Shown piece after piece: positions 1-9,738 of a DNA stretch of 62,734 nt. Position numbers and translations under genes: made by a program. Origin of the DNA: Verrucomicrobiota bacterium. Lineage in GTDB: Bacteria > Verrucomicrobiota > Verrucomicrobiia > Opitutales > Opitutaceae. Location: assembly GCA_028293545.1 (NCBI GenBank), contig JAQGOP010000045.1, positions 1 through 62,734 of the forward strand. Direction: 5' to 3'. The stretch's first letter is position 1; the number at the start of each line of letters is the position of its first letter. The notes under the pieces were generated by a model. The model was not told the DNA's origin. It was given only the letters and a program-made list of their open reading frames with translations, and did no database searches.

Positions 1-233
1 TCGATGCGCTCGCGCGTTTTATTCCCGGCGTTCTCGGGGAGGAAAAGTCATTGACGCACGAATCCTTCACCAGCAAGTTGCTCGACTTTCCTCAATACAC
101 GCGTCCCGCCGAATATCGAGGCATGTCCGTTCCGGAGGTCCTGCTTTCCGGAAACCATGCCGAAATCGAGAAGTGGCGGCACGCAAGACAGGTGGAAAAA
201 ACCCGCCAAGTCCGACCCGATTTACTCAAATAA
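1..233 (+). CDS. trmD: tRNA (guanine-N1)-methyltransferase TrmD, C-terminal fragment
   Basis: This is the 3' end of a gene whose start lies before the window. The frame is open from base 3 to a TAA at 231-233. It encodes the typical TrmD tail: a PGVLG segment, then a region resembling [15 protein letters not shown], then [16 protein letters not shown]. In the family this C-terminal domain binds tRNA and completes the knotted SAM methyltransferase that makes m1G37. An internal ATG at 51 is not the real start, because family sequence continues upstream of it. The gene ends five bases before rplS, the usual rpsP-rimM-trmD-rplS order, so the two are probably cotranscribed. Confidence 0.93.
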   Translation, partial: DALARFIPGVLGEEKSLTHESFTSKLLDFPQYTRPAEYRGMSVPEVLLSGNHAEIEKWRHARQVEKTRQVRPDLLK

Positions 234-238
234 CAGTC

Positions 239-649
239 ATGAACCCGATTATCTCCGAAATCACCGCCGATCAGGTGAAAAAAGACATTACGCCCTTCAA
301 GGTAGGCGACGGTGTGCGCGTGCACACCAAGGTCCGCGAAGGCGACAAGGAACGCGTGCAGGTTTACTCCGGCATCGTTATCGCTCGGAAGGGTCATGGC
401 ATCCATGAGTCATTCACCGTTCGCCGCATCAGCTACGGCGAAGGCGTCGAGCGCGTTTTCCCGGTCAACTCCCCGAACATCGAGAAAATCGAAGTCGAGC
501 GCGAGTCCGAGAACATGAGGGCCCGCCTTTACTACCTGCGTCACCGCACCGGCAAGGCCGCCGTCGCCGTCAAGACCCGCGAAAACCGCACTGCCACCGC
601 CGCCGCCACGCCGGCCGCCGCAGCGCCTGCCGCCCCGGCTGCGAGCTGA
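239..649 (+). CDS. rplS: 50S ribosomal protein L19
   Basis: The 136-residue product starts [16 protein letters not shown] and contains the L19 core: [19 protein letters not shown], the [15 protein letters not shown] block and the RARLYYLR segment. L19 sits at the 30S-50S interface of the ribosome. The ATG at 239 was chosen because it lies just after the trmD stop and begins the family's N-terminus; upstream in-frame codons give no L19 similarity. The last 20 or so residues are an alanine/threonine/proline-rich tail that is longer than in many bacteria. The gene is followed by a strong terminator, so it is probably the last gene of its operon. Confidence 0.95.
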   Translation: MNPIISEITADQVKKDITPFKVGDGVRVHTKVREGDKERVQVYSGIVIARKGHGIHESFTVRRISYGEGVERVFPVNSPNIEKIEVERESENMRARLYYLRHRTGKAAVAVKTRENRTATAAATPAAAAPAAPAAS

Positions 650-672
650 GTGCTCGAAATCTCATTCCTTCC

Positions 673-704
673 AAGGCGAGCCCTTTACCGGGCTCGCCTT
701 TTTT
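673..704 (+). terminator. Rho-independent terminator after rplS
   Basis: An 11-bp perfect stem (AAGGCGAGCCC at 673-683 and its complement at 690-700) with a six-base loop is followed by a run of Ts to 704. It lies 23 bases after the rplS stop and ends the trmD-rplS transcript. Confidence 0.9.
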
Positions 705-951
705 GTGTGCACCGCGAAGAGAATCCCGGTGCCCGGCCGCCGGGGTTTTTGCCGCAAAGAAGCGCAAATTTTCCCGGCGCTGCGGCGGCGATTCGGGAGC
801 GCCTGCAAGCGTGCGGAAATTTTGCTCCGAAGTCTTGGAAACTTGCGCCTTTTTGCGGCCAGCATTCCGGGATTCTTTTCGTGCAATCGCGCGGTTTTCT
901 CCTTCCACGGGTGCACCGCGCGCCGTAGTCCTAACCCACTCCACCTCCATT

Positions 952-2943
952 ATGATACTCCAGACGCCTCTTCTTTCGCAGGCAGCCAACCAAGCCCGCG
1001 GTCTCGCCATCGACGCCGTGCATACTTCTTCGTCGGGACATCTCGGCCTGCCCCTTGGCTGTGCGGAAATCGGGGCGGTCCTCTTCGGCCACGCGCTCTC
1101 CATCAACCCGGACCGTCCGCGTTGGATCAACCGCGACCGCTTCGTCCTCTCCGCGGGCCATGGCAGCATGTTTCTCTACGCCTGGCTTCACCTCAGCGGG
1201 TTCGACGTCCCGCTCGAGCAGGTGAAAAAATTTCGCGCGCTGCACAGCACGACGCCCGGGCATCCTGAATTTCACGACACCCCCGGGGTTGAGGCCACCA
1301 CCGGCCCGCTGGGCCAGGGCGTGGGCAACGCCGTCGGCATGGCCGTCGCCGGGCAGATGGCCGCGGCGCGCTTCAACACCGCCGAGCAGCCCATTTTTGA
1401 TTACCATGTGGTCTGCCTCGCGGGCGACGGCTGCATGCAGGAAGGCGTCGCGATGGAGGCCGTGGAATTCGCCGGGCACCAGCACCTTGATAATCTCATT
1501 CTGATTTACGATTCCAACGACGTCACGCTCGACGCCATGGCCGCCAAGACGCAGAGCGAAAATACCGCCGCGCGCTTCAAGGCGATCGGCTGGGACGTGC
1601 AGACGATCGATGGCCAGGACATGGAGGTGTTCCTCAAGGCTTTCAACCGGGCGAAACGGACCAAGACGGGCAAGCCGCAACTGATCATCGCGCGCACGCT
1701 GATCGCCAAAGGCATCCCGGAAGTCGCCGGCACGGCGAAAGGCCACGGCGAGGGTGGGGCGAAATTTGCCGACGCCGCTCGCGCCGGCCTCGGGCTTCCC
1801 GCCGAACATTTCTACGTCAGCCCGGAAGTCCGCGCTTATTTCGACGCCCACAAGAAGCGCCTCGTTCGGGCCTGCAACAAATGGCACAAGACCTACAAGG
1901 CGTGGCGCGAAGCGAACGCCGAAAAAGCGACGCTGCTCGATTCTGCGCAGGCTCATCCCAGCGCAGCGCTCCTGCTCGAGAAAATCCCGGTTTTCCCCGC
2001 TGACGTGAAGCACCCGGGCACGCGTGGCTCCGGTCGCGAAGTCCTCCAGTCGCTCGCCGCGGAATTGCCGCTGCTGGTCAGCGGCTCCGCGGATCTTCAC
2101 GGCTCCACTTACAATTACATCAACGCCGACAAGGATTTCGACCCCACGAATCGCGCGGGTCGCAACATCCGCTTCGGCATTCGCGAGCACGCGATGGCCG
2201 CGATTTCCAATGGCATCGCCTACGACGGGCTTTTCCGTCCGTCGTGCGCGACCTTCCTCGTGTTCGCCGATTACTCGCGTCCGCCGATGCGCCTCGCCGC
2301 GCTGTCCAAGCTGCCGGTCATCTATATCTACACGCATGATTCCATCGGCGTGGGCGAAGATGGACCGACCCATCAGCCCATCGAAACGGTTTCGGCGCTG
2401 CGCCTGATCCCGAACTTCGACCTGATTCGCCCCGCCGACTGCGAGGAAACCGCCGGCGCCTTCGCGGCCGCCCTCGAACGGAACGATGGCCCGACTCTGC
2501 TCGCGCTCACGCGTCAGGCCGTTCCGAACCTCAACGAAATTCCCCCGCACATTCGTCGCGCCGGCGTGTTGAAGGGCGGCTACGTGGCCATCCAGGAAAC
2601 CGCGCCCCTCACTTGTATCCTCATCGCGACGGGCAGCGAATTGCAGCTGGCCGTGGCTGCGGCGAAGGAACTCGGCGCGGGCACCCGCGTGGTTTCCATG
2701 CCATGCACCTCGCGCTTCGACCGCCAATCGGCTGAATACCGCGATAGCATTCTCCCGGATTCCTGCCGGAAACGCGTTGCGATCGAGGCCGGGGTTTCGA
2801 GCTTCTGGGCGAAGTATGTCGGTCTCGACGGCAAAGTCGTCGGCATCGACCGCTTCGGCATGAGCGCCCCCGCGCCCATCGTGTTCAAGGAACTCGGCAT
2901 CACCACCGAGGGTCTCGTCGCCGCCGCCCGCAGCCTCACCTAG
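952..2943 (+). CDS. tkt: Transketolase
   Basis: The 663-residue protein matches full-length bacterial transketolase, the thiamine-diphosphate enzyme of the pentose phosphate pathway that moves two-carbon ketol units between sugar phosphates. The N-terminal domain shows a substrate-site histidine region ([10 protein letters not shown], near residue 30), [12 protein letters not shown] and the ThDP/Mg motif GDGCMQEG near residue 158. The central pyrimidine-binding domain has the [11 protein letters not shown] block and the C-terminal domain follows. The ATG at 952 was preferred because the frame upstream to 703 has no family similarity and overlaps the terminator region. The gene appears monocistronic: 247 bases precede it and 268 follow. 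Symbol assigned by family. Confidence 0.93.
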   Translation: MILQTPLLSQAANQARGLAIDAVHTSSSGHLGLPLGCAEIGAVLFGHALSINPDRPRWINRDRFVLSAGHGSMFLYAWLHLSGFDVPLEQVKKFRALHSTTPGHPEFHDTPGVEATTGPLGQGVGNAVGMAVAGQMAAARFNTAEQPIFDYHVVCLAGDGCMQEGVAMEAVEFAGHQHLDNLILIYDSNDVTLDAMAAKTQSENTAARFKAIGWDVQTIDGQDMEVFLKAFNRAKRTKTGKPQLIIARTLIAKGIPEVAGTAKGHGEGGAKFADAARAGLGLPAEHFYVSPEVRAYFDAHKKRLVRACNKWHKTYKAWREANAEKATLLDSAQAHPSAALLLEKIPVFPADVKHPGTRGSGREVLQSLAAELPLLVSGSADLHGSTYNYINADKDFDPTNRAGRNIRFGIREHAMAAISNGIAYDGLFRPSCATFLVFADYSRPPMRLAALSKLPVIYIYTHDSIGVGEDGPTHQPIETVSALRLIPNFDLIRPADCEETAGAFAAALERNDGPTLLALTRQAVPNLNEIPPHIRRAGVLKGGYVAIQETAPLTCILIATGSELQLAVAAAKELGAGTRVVSMPCTSRFDRQSAEYRDSILPDSCRKRVAIEAGVSSFWAKYVGLDGKVVGIDRFGMSAPAPIVFKELGITTEGLVAAARSLT

Positions 2944-3161
2944 CGGAATCAGCCATTAAACGTGGGTGGGCCGGCCGGAATTTTTTAATCACGGAGTTCC
3001 GCGGAGAAGCATTGGTCCCGTCTGATCCGGTAGCTCCGTCGTCAAAACTTTCCGGGACTCTCTGACCGAAGAAGAAATATTTTCTTACCCGCACTCGGGC
3101 CTATTCGACGAGGCTGGGTTTTAAAAACTAAGTTTCTCGCAGGCTTTCGCTTGCATTTGTG

Positions 3162-3175
3162 GTTAGCCGCCTAAC
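3162..3175. promoter_or_regulatory. Inverted repeat, candidate MarR operator and promoter region
   Basis: GTTAG-CCGC-CTAAC is a perfect 5-bp inverted repeat 36 bases before the marR start. A plausible -35 (TTGCAT, 3151-3156) and -10-like hexamer (AACTAT, 3173-3178) overlap it. MarR dimers usually bind short palindromes in their own promoter, so this is a reasonable autorepression site for the efflux operon. This is inference from position and symmetry only. Confidence 0.4.
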
Positions 3176-3211
3176 TATCTGCCCCCTGATATTTCAGTTC
3201 TGCTGTCTACC

Positions 3212-3769
3212 ATGCCATTGTTGATGCTAAAAAACGTCCCACGCTACGAGTGCTTGCTCGAGGCGGCGAAGGAATTTCCAGACTTGGATCCCTCAGCCTG
3301 CGAGGCGTTTCTGCATATTTTGCATGTTGGTGACGAATGTTTCCGCGTCACGGAAACGAACCTGAACCGCCACAATATTTCGCAAGGCCGCTTCGGGGTT
3401 CTGATGATCCTCCTGAACAACTGCCGCAACGATGGCCAACCTTCGGCCCTCAGTCCGGCAGAGCTTGCGGAACGCACGGGCGTGACCCGAGCCACCATCA
3501 CGGGCCTGATCGATACCTTGGAGCGAGATGGCCTTGTCACCCGTTCCCCCGATGCCGTCGACCGCCGCATGATGGAAGTGAGCCTCACCGAAAAAGGGCG
3601 GGCCGCCCTCCACGAAATTCTCCCGGAGCATTTCCGTCGGATGAGTTCGCTGATGCAGTCCCTTGATGAAGGGGAACGCAAATTGCTGGTGCAGCTTCTC
3701 AATAAAGTACGCGAACAGGCTTCGGCCATTTCGCCCACCGGATCGATTCTGGCTCCGGCCACGGTCTGA
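3212..3769 (+). CDS. MarR-family transcriptional regulator
   Basis: A 185-residue protein with the MarR winged-helix fold. A helical N-terminal dimerisation part is followed by the recognition segment LSPAELAERTGVTRATITG and the wing with the family's DRR motif (DAVDRRMMEVSLTEKG). The C-terminal helices complete the dimer interface. It heads an operon with a periplasmic adaptor, RND permease and TolC-like channel, so it probably represses the pump until a ligand releases it. The N-terminal 40 residues are longer than in minimal MarR proteins, and an internal ATG at residue 5 could also serve as start. The ligand cannot be told from sequence. Confidence 0.9.
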   Translation: MPLLMLKNVPRYECLLEAAKEFPDLDPSACEAFLHILHVGDECFRVTETNLNRHNISQGRFGVLMILLNNCRNDGQPSALSPAELAERTGVTRATITGLIDTLERDGLVTRSPDAVDRRMMEVSLTEKGRAALHEILPEHFRRMSSLMQSLDEGERKLLVQLLNKVREQASAISPTGSILAPATV

Positions 3770-3814
3770 ACGCCCCCATTTTCCTTCCGACTACAACACT
3801 TCTACCTGACCAAC

Positions 3815-4945
3815 ATGTTCAAAAAATATTCCCTTACCACGCTGGGCGTCATGGCCGTGGTCCTCGCCATCGTCGGCACGAAGATCCTTCAATTCAAAGC
3901 CATGGCCGCGGCCGGCGCCGCCATGGTCATGCCGGCTGAAACCGTCACCTCCACGACGGTCCACGATGCCGAGTGGGAACGCAGCATCAGCGCGACGGGC
4001 TCCGTGGTCGCCGTGCAAGGCGTGACGGTTTCCGCCGAAATGGCGGGCAAGATCACCAAAATTGCCTTCGAAGCCGGCGCGACCGTCGCCGCGGGCGACC
4101 TGTTGGTCCAGCTCGATACCTCGACCGAGGAAGCGCAGCTGCGATCCGCCGACGCCGCCTCCATGTTGGGAAAAACCAATCTCGATCGCGCCAACGAGCT
4201 CCGCGCAAAGAACACCAATTCACAAGCCGACCTCGATGCGGTCGACGCCCAGGCCAAGCAGGCTGCGGCGCAGGCGGACAATATCCGCTCCATCATCGCG
4301 AAGAAAACCATCCGCGCTCCCTTCGCCGGCCGTCTTGGCCTCCGACTCGTCAACCTCGGCCAAAACCTGAAGGAGGGCGACGCGATCGTGTCCCTTCAGA
4401 CCCTCGACCCGATCTACGTTAATTTTTCCGTTCCGCAGCAGCGCATCCCCGTCCTGAAGGTCGGCGGTCCTGTGCGCGTCGTGAGCGATGCCGCTCCCGG
4501 CGACGTGTTCGCCGGCAAGATCACCGCGATCAGCCCGGATGTTGATGTCACGACCCGCAATGTTCGTCTCCAAGCCACACTCGACAATTCCGGCGAGAAA
4601 CTCCGTCCCGGCATGTTTGCCAATGTCACGATCGTCATGGCCGAGCCCGAAAAGGTCCGCGCCATCCCCGTGTCGGCGATCCTCTACGCGCCTTACGGCG
4701 ACTCGGTTTTCGTCATCGATGAAAAGAAAAACGAGAAGACCGGGCAGACGGAGAAAATTCTCCGCCAGCAGTTCGTCCGCCTCGGCACCACGCGCGGCGA
4801 TTTCGTCGCCGTGGTGAACGGCCTCCAGGATGGCGAAGCGATCGTGACCTCCGGCGTCTTCAAGCTCCGTCCCGGGATCGCGGTCGTCATCGACAACACC
4901 TTGGCCCCCGACGCCAAGCTCGCGCCCACGCCGAAGGACGGCTGA
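3815..4945 (+). CDS. RND efflux periplasmic adaptor (membrane fusion protein)
   Basis: A 376-residue MexA/AcrA-type adaptor. One N-terminal hydrophobic segment (about residues 6-29) anchors or exports it. It is followed by the first lipoyl half (SATGSVVAVQGVTVSAEMAG), an alpha-hairpin rich in charged residues, the second lipoyl half (IRAPFAGRLGLRLVNLGQ) and the beta-barrel segment with INFSVPQQ-like sequence. It bridges the inner-membrane pump and the outer-membrane channel encoded just downstream. It lies 45 bases after marR and 50 before the permease, consistent with one operon. There is no lipobox, so it is probably held by the N-terminal helix. Confidence 0.92.
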   Translation: MFKKYSLTTLGVMAVVLAIVGTKILQFKAMAAAGAAMVMPAETVTSTTVHDAEWERSISATGSVVAVQGVTVSAEMAGKITKIAFEAGATVAAGDLLVQLDTSTEEAQLRSADAASMLGKTNLDRANELRAKNTNSQADLDAVDAQAKQAAAQADNIRSIIAKKTIRAPFAGRLGLRLVNLGQNLKEGDAIVSLQTLDPIYVNFSVPQQRIPVLKVGGPVRVVSDAAPGDVFAGKITAISPDVDVTTRNVRLQATLDNSGEKLRPGMFANVTIVMAEPEKVRAIPVSAILYAPYGDSVFVIDEKKNEKTGQTEKILRQQFVRLGTTRGDFVAVVNGLQDGEAIVTSGVFKLRPGIAVVIDNTLAPDAKLAPTPKDG

Positions 4946-4995
4946 GCGACCGACATCACCTTCTTCCACTTCTGTAACGGCGTCTCTGTCGACTC

Positions 4996-7900
4996 ATGAA
5001 ATCTTTCACCGATCTATTTATCATCCGCCCGGTCCTGGCGATCGTCGTGAGCCTGGTGATCATCATCGCCGGCTTGCAGGCCTACCGGTCCCTCAACATC
5101 CGGCAGTACCCGCGCAGCGACAACGCCTCGGTCACGATTTCGACGGTCTACGTCGGCGCCAGCGCGGAACTTGTGCGCGGTTTCGTGACGACGCCGCTTG
5201 AGCAGGCGATCGCGGCGGCTGACGGCATCGACTACATCGAGTCGAAGAGCCTCCAGGGTTTCTCGCTCATCAACGTCCGCCTGAAGCTCAACTACGAGCC
5301 GATCAAGGCGCTCGCCGAAATCAGCGCCAAGGTGAACCAGGTCCGCAACGACCTGCCGCCCGAGGCCGAGGTGCCGGCGATCAGCGTCCAATCCGCCGAC
5401 AGCCAGTTCGCTTCCGCCTACCTGAGCTTCGCGTCCAATATCCTCTCGCAGAGCGAAATCACGGACTACCTCGTCCGCGTCGTGCAGCCTCGCCTCGCCG
5501 CCGTCGCCGGCGTGCAGCGCGCCGAAATCCTCGGCGCCCGTACGTTCGCGATGCGCATTTGGCTCAAGCCCGACCGGATGGCCGCGTTGAACATCAGCCC
5601 CGTGCAGGTGCGCGCCGCGCTGGCTGCCAACAATTACCTCGCCGCTGTCGGCTCGACGAAGGGCTCCCTCGTCCAGGTCAATCTCACCGCCAACACCGAC
5701 CTCCACTCGGTCGACGAATTCAAGCACCTCGTGGTGCGCCAGCAGAATGACACCACGGTCCGCCTCGAGGACATCGCCGACATCGCGCTCGGCTCCGAGG
5801 ATTACGACACCGAGGTTCACTTCTCCGGGCAGACCGCGGTGTTCATGGGCATCTTCCCGCTGCCGAATGCGAACACGATCGACGTCGTCAAGCGCGTGCG
5901 CGTTGAACTCGATTCCCTCAAGAAAGGCCTGCCGAACGGCCTCGACGCGCGCATCGGCTACGATGCCTCGGAATACATCAGCAACGCCATCCATGAGGTC
6001 ACGCACACGCTCCTGGACACGCTCCTGATCGTCGTCGTCATCATTTACCTTTTCCTCGGTTCCTTCCGGTCCGTCCTCGTGCCGGTGGTGGCGATTCCCG
6101 TCTCGCTGATCGGCGGCATCTTTTTGATGCAGATCTTCGGGTTCACGATCAACCTGCTCACGCTGCTCGCGATCGTGCTCTCGGTCGGCCTGGTGGTCGA
6201 CGACGCCATTGTCGTGGTGGAAAACGTGGAGCGACATCTTCGCGAGGGACGAACGCCCTACGACGCCGCCATGCTTGGCGCGCGCGAACTGATCGGGCCC
6301 GTCATCGCCATGACCGTCACGCTCGTCGCGGTCTACGCGCCGATCGGCCTGCAAGGCGGTTTGACCGGTTCGCTGTTCCGCGAGTTTGCGCTGACCCTCG
6401 CCGGCGCGGTGACGATTTCAGGCGTCGTGGCGCTGACGCTCTCGCCGATGATGTCCGCCTACCTCCTGCGCAGCGCCGCGGAGGAGGAAAAAGGATTCTC
6501 GGGCTGGGTGAACCACAAGTTCGACCACCTCCGCGCCGCATACGGCCGCGTGCTGGGTGGCACGCTCAATGCCCGTCCGCTCGTTTACGCGGTTTGGATC
6601 ATCTTCAGCTTCCTCGCCGTCCCGATGTACATGTTCTCCCCCAAGGAGCTCGCGCCCCCGGAGGACCAAGGCGTCATTTTCGGCATCATCAATGCCGCGT
6701 CGAATATTTCGAGTGACGAGAAAAGCATCTACGGCCACGCCGCGGAGCAGGCCTTCCTGACCACGCCCGAGGTCGACCTCACCTTTCAAATCCTCCTGCC
6801 GCCTTCCGCCGGCGCCGCCCTCGGCGCGGACGGTTTCAGCGGCATGGTGGTGAAACCGTGGAATCAACGGAAGCGCACCGTCAGCGAAATCGTCCCGGAG
6901 GTTCAGGCAAAGATGTCGAAAATCCCCGGCCTGCAGGTTTTCGCGGCGACGCCGTCGGCCCTTCCGGGCGGCAGTAATTTCCCGATCGAATTCGTCATCG
7001 CTTCCACGGCGGACGCGGACCAGCTCCTCGAATTTGCCCAGAAAATCCAGGCCAAGGCGGCGGCGAGCGGCATGTTCTTTTTCCCGCCGCAGATCGACTT
7101 GAAGATCGACCAGCCCCAGGCCGAAGTCGTGATCGACCGCGAAAAAGCGGCCACGCTCGGGCTGAACCTCTCGCAGGTCGGTGCCGACCTCGCGTCCGCG
7201 ATGGGCGGCAATTTCGTCAACCGCTTCAATATCGCGGGCCGCAGCTACAAGGTGATCCCGCAGCTCGTGCGCGAAGAACGTTTGAATCCGGATCAGCTGC
7301 AGGACGTCTATGTCACGGGACCCAACGGCCAGCTCGTGCCGTTGAGTACCGTCGCCACGATCCGCAATCACACCGTTCCCCGTTCGCTCAACCGCTTCCA
7401 GCAGCTTAACGCCGTCAAACTCTCCGGCATGACCAACCGCACGCTCGACCAAGCTCTCAAGGTCCTGGAAGACGCCGCGCATGAAATCCTGCCCCCGGGT
7501 TACACGATCGATTACACGGGCGAATCCCGCCAGCTCCGCACGGAGGGCAACAAGTTCCTCCCGGCCTTCATCCTGGCGGTCGTGCTCATCTTCCTTGCGC
7601 TCGCCGTGCAGTTTAACTCGTTCCGCGATCCGCTCGTGATCCTCCTCGGCTCCGTGCCGCTCGCGATGTTTGGCGCGCTCATCTTCACCTCGCTGAAGAT
7701 GCCCAACCCGAACATGCCGTACTGGACGCATGGCTGGACGACCACGATGAACATTTATGCCCAAGTCGGCCTCGTGACATTGGTGGGCCTCGTGGCCAAG
7801 AACGGCATCCTCATCGTCGAGTTCGCCAACAAACTCCAGGAGTCCGGCAAGGGGAAACTCGAGGCGGTGCATGAGGCGGCGCAAACGCGTCTTCGCCCGA

Positions 7901-8139
7901 TCCTTATGACTTCCGCGGCAACCATCGCCGGTCACTTCCCGCTGACCCTCGTCACCGGCGCCGGCGCCGCCGCTCGTAATTCCATCGGCTTGGTCCTCGT
8001 CGGCGGCATGACCGTCGGCACGCTTTTCACGCTGTTCGTGGTTCCTTCGCTGTACGTCCTCATGGCCAAGGATCATTCCAAGGAGCGAAAGGCCCAGGCT
8101 GATGTCTCGCATCTCGTTCCGGCGCCCGTCGCCAAATAA
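4996..8139 (+). CDS. HAE1-type RND multidrug efflux permease (AcrB/MexB-like)
   Basis: A 1047-residue inner-membrane proton antiporter, the usual length of AcrB-type pumps. It has an N-terminal TM1, a large periplasmic porter region, TM2-6, a second porter region and TM7-12. The proton relay is conserved: the adjacent Asp pair at 402-403 in the TM4 segment GLVVDDAIVVVEN, and the TM10 lysine at 935 in VAKNGILIVEF. These correspond to D407/D408/K940 of AcrB. Substrates are probably organic compounds rather than metals, because the TM4 carboxylate pair is that of the HAE family. The gene sits between its adaptor and outer-membrane partner. Substrate range cannot be inferred. Confidence 0.94.
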   Translation: MKSFTDLFIIRPVLAIVVSLVIIIAGLQAYRSLNIRQYPRSDNASVTISTVYVGASAELVRGFVTTPLEQAIAAADGIDYIESKSLQGFSLINVRLKLNYEPIKALAEISAKVNQVRNDLPPEAEVPAISVQSADSQFASAYLSFASNILSQSEITDYLVRVVQPRLAAVAGVQRAEILGARTFAMRIWLKPDRMAALNISPVQVRAALAANNYLAAVGSTKGSLVQVNLTANTDLHSVDEFKHLVVRQQNDTTVRLEDIADIALGSEDYDTEVHFSGQTAVFMGIFPLPNANTIDVVKRVRVELDSLKKGLPNGLDARIGYDASEYISNAIHEVTHTLLDTLLIVVVIIYLFLGSFRSVLVPVVAIPVSLIGGIFLMQIFGFTINLLTLLAIVLSVGLVVDDAIVVVENVERHLREGRTPYDAAMLGARELIGPVIAMTVTLVAVYAPIGLQGGLTGSLFREFALTLAGAVTISGVVALTLSPMMSAYLLRSAAEEEKGFSGWVNHKFDHLRAAYGRVLGGTLNARPLVYAVWIIFSFLAVPMYMFSPKELAPPEDQGVIFGIINAASNISSDEKSIYGHAAEQAFLTTPEVDLTFQILLPPSAGAALGADGFSGMVVKPWNQRKRTVSEIVPEVQAKMSKIPGLQVFAATPSALPGGSNFPIEFVIASTADADQLLEFAQKIQAKAAASGMFFFPPQIDLKIDQPQAEVVIDREKAATLGLNLSQVGADLASAMGGNFVNRFNIAGRSYKVIPQLVREERLNPDQLQDVYVTGPNGQLVPLSTVATIRNHTVPRSLNRFQQLNAVKLSGMTNRTLDQALKVLEDAAHEILPPGYTIDYTGESRQLRTEGNKFLPAFILAVVLIFLALAVQFNSFRDPLVILLGSVPLAMFGALIFTSLKMPNPNMPYWTHGWTTTMNIYAQVGLVTLVGLVAKNGILIVEFANKLQESGKGKLEAVHEAAQTRLRPILMTSAATIAGHFPLTLVTGAGAAARNSIGLVLVGGMTVGTLFTLFVVPSLYVLMAKDHSKERKAQADVSHLVPAPVAK

Positions 8140-8151
8140 ACCTCATTCCTT

Positions 8152-9495
8152 ATGAAGCCCGTCCGTTTCTCCCTCATTGCAGCCGCTTCGCTCGCGTACC
8201 TCGCGCTCGGCTTGTCCACCCTGCCTGCGCAGTCGACTCCCGCGGCCTACGTGCCCGACGTCCTTGATCTCAAGACCGCGATCGGTTTTGCCCTCCAGAA
8301 TAACTTCGCGATCCGGCAGGCGCGCGAACGCATCCGCCAGCAGGAAGGCGTCGTGATCGAGGTCAGGGCCCAGGCCATTCCCAATGTGGGGGCCTCCGGT
8401 TCCTACCAGCACAACGACACCGAAATCACGCAGACCCAGCCGGCGAGCGATCGCTATTGGGCGATCAGCTTGACCGCCACGCAGACCCTGTTCGCCGGCG
8501 GCGGCGTACGCTCGGCCATCCGGAGCTCCGAACTCACGCGCGAAGCCGCGATCCTCGACCTGAAGGCCGTGATCAACGACGCGCTCCTCGATGTCCGCAC
8601 CTCGTTTTTCACGGTGCTGCTCAACCGCGAGAAGATCTCCGTGCAGGAAAAGAATCTCGAGCTCCTCCAGCAGCAGCTGAAGAACGTCACCAATCGCTTC
8701 GAGGCCGGCACGGTTTCCTCGTTCGAGCGCCTCCGCTCGGAAGTCGCGGTCGCCAACGCCCAGGTGCCGCTGATTACCGCGCGCAACGATTACCGCCTCT
8801 CAATCGAGTCGCTGCGCCAGGCCCTCGGCTTCACGACGAACAAGCAGGAGGATTTCCGCAAGGTCCCCACCTTCACCGGCACGCTCGACTACACGCCCGC
8901 GACCTTTGACCTCCAGTCGTCCTTCGACGCAGCGCAGGCCAACCGCCCCGACCTCCAGCGCCTCGCCAAGTTGACCAATTCGCGCGAGGAACTCGTCACC
9001 ACGGCGCGTTCGACGCGTTATCCGAACGTCCAGGCTTTCGGCGGTTATGAACTCCGCAAGGGCGTCACCAACGATTTCGGCGACTCACGCGACGGCTGGC
9101 TCATCGGCCTCCAATCCAACTGGGCCATCTTCGACGGCCGCGCCACCGCGGGCCGCGTGGCGCAGGCGCGCTCGCTGCTCGAGCAGACCAAACTCTCGCT
9201 CACCGAGGCCGAATTGAACGTGGAGGTCGAGGTGCGCCGCGCGTATTCGACCCTGCAGCAGTCGACTGAATTGGCGGACGCGTCCAAGAAAGTCGTCGAG
9301 CAGGCCGAAGAGGCCGTTCGCCTTGCGACCGCGCGTTACGACGCGGGTACGGCCACCCAGCTCGATGTGCTCCAGGCCCAGGTCGACCTGACGACCGCGC
9401 GCATCAACCAGCTCCAAGCCTACTACTCGTACAACGTATCGGTCGCCGCCCTTCGCCGGGCGATGGGCCAGTCGGACGAGTTTGTGACGAATTAA
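8152..9495 (+). CDS. TolC-family outer membrane efflux channel
   Basis: A 447-residue protein with a signal peptide (MKPVRFSLIAAASLAYLALG) and the two repeated outer-membrane-efflux halves of the TolC family. Both contain long amphipathic coiled-coil helices with regularly spaced LQ/RQ residues; the repeats begin near LDLKTAIGFALQNN and near FDAAQANRPDLQRLA. The conserved end-of-helix motif YDAGTATQLDVLQAQ is visible late in the protein. It begins 12 bases after the RND permease, so the three genes should produce a complete tripartite pump. No cysteine for lipidation is visible after the signal peptide. The CusBA pair downstream lacks its own channel and might share this one. Confidence 0.92.
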   Translation: MKPVRFSLIAAASLAYLALGLSTLPAQSTPAAYVPDVLDLKTAIGFALQNNFAIRQARERIRQQEGVVIEVRAQAIPNVGASGSYQHNDTEITQTQPASDRYWAISLTATQTLFAGGGVRSAIRSSELTREAAILDLKAVINDALLDVRTSFFTVLLNREKISVQEKNLELLQQQLKNVTNRFEAGTVSSFERLRSEVAVANAQVPLITARNDYRLSIESLRQALGFTTNKQEDFRKVPTFTGTLDYTPATFDLQSSFDAAQANRPDLQRLAKLTNSREELVTTARSTRYPNVQAFGGYELRKGVTNDFGDSRDGWLIGLQSNWAIFDGRATAGRVAQARSLLEQTKLSLTEAELNVEVEVRRAYSTLQQSTELADASKKVVEQAEEAVRLATARYDAGTATQLDVLQAQVDLTTARINQLQAYYSYNVSVAALRRAMGQSDEFVTN

Positions 9496-9558
9496 TCGGC
9501 GACCTCGCCGCCGCCGCCGCGTTCTCCGCCCAGGCGGCGAAGTCGGCGGTGGCGCGTA

Positions 9559-9591
9559 TTGTCCACGCGTCGAGGACAACGCGTTCCACCT
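9559..9591 (-). repeat. Interspersed repeat fragment (GGTGGAACGCGTT family)
   Basis: Read on the minus strand, 9574-9590 is GGTGGAACGCGTTGTCC, identical over 17 bp to 36616-36632; 13 bp of it recur at 41571-41583. Here it also forms a small hairpin (TTGTCC at 9559, GGACAA at 9574). It lies in the 243-base gap between the TolC-like gene and the AsmA-like gene. Confidence 0.7.
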
Positions 9592-9738
9592 TCAGTCACT
9601 TGATGAGTGACATGGTTACGCCGGCTTCAATCGCGCGAAGCGCGGCGGAGCATTGCCGCCGCACCGCCACGCCGATTGTCTTGGAATCTCATCACGGGCT
9701 CGCAACTTGGCGAATACTGCGGTGTCCTGTTTCCGCGC

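Noticed and set aside
931..2727. Long minus-strand frame opposite transketolase
   Set aside because: Composition is typical of an antisense shadow (Arg, Gly, Val, His rich) and transketolase is unambiguous.
4220..8112. Several long minus-strand frames opposite the RND genes
   Set aside because: They are Asp/Glu/Arg/His rich shadow frames without motifs.
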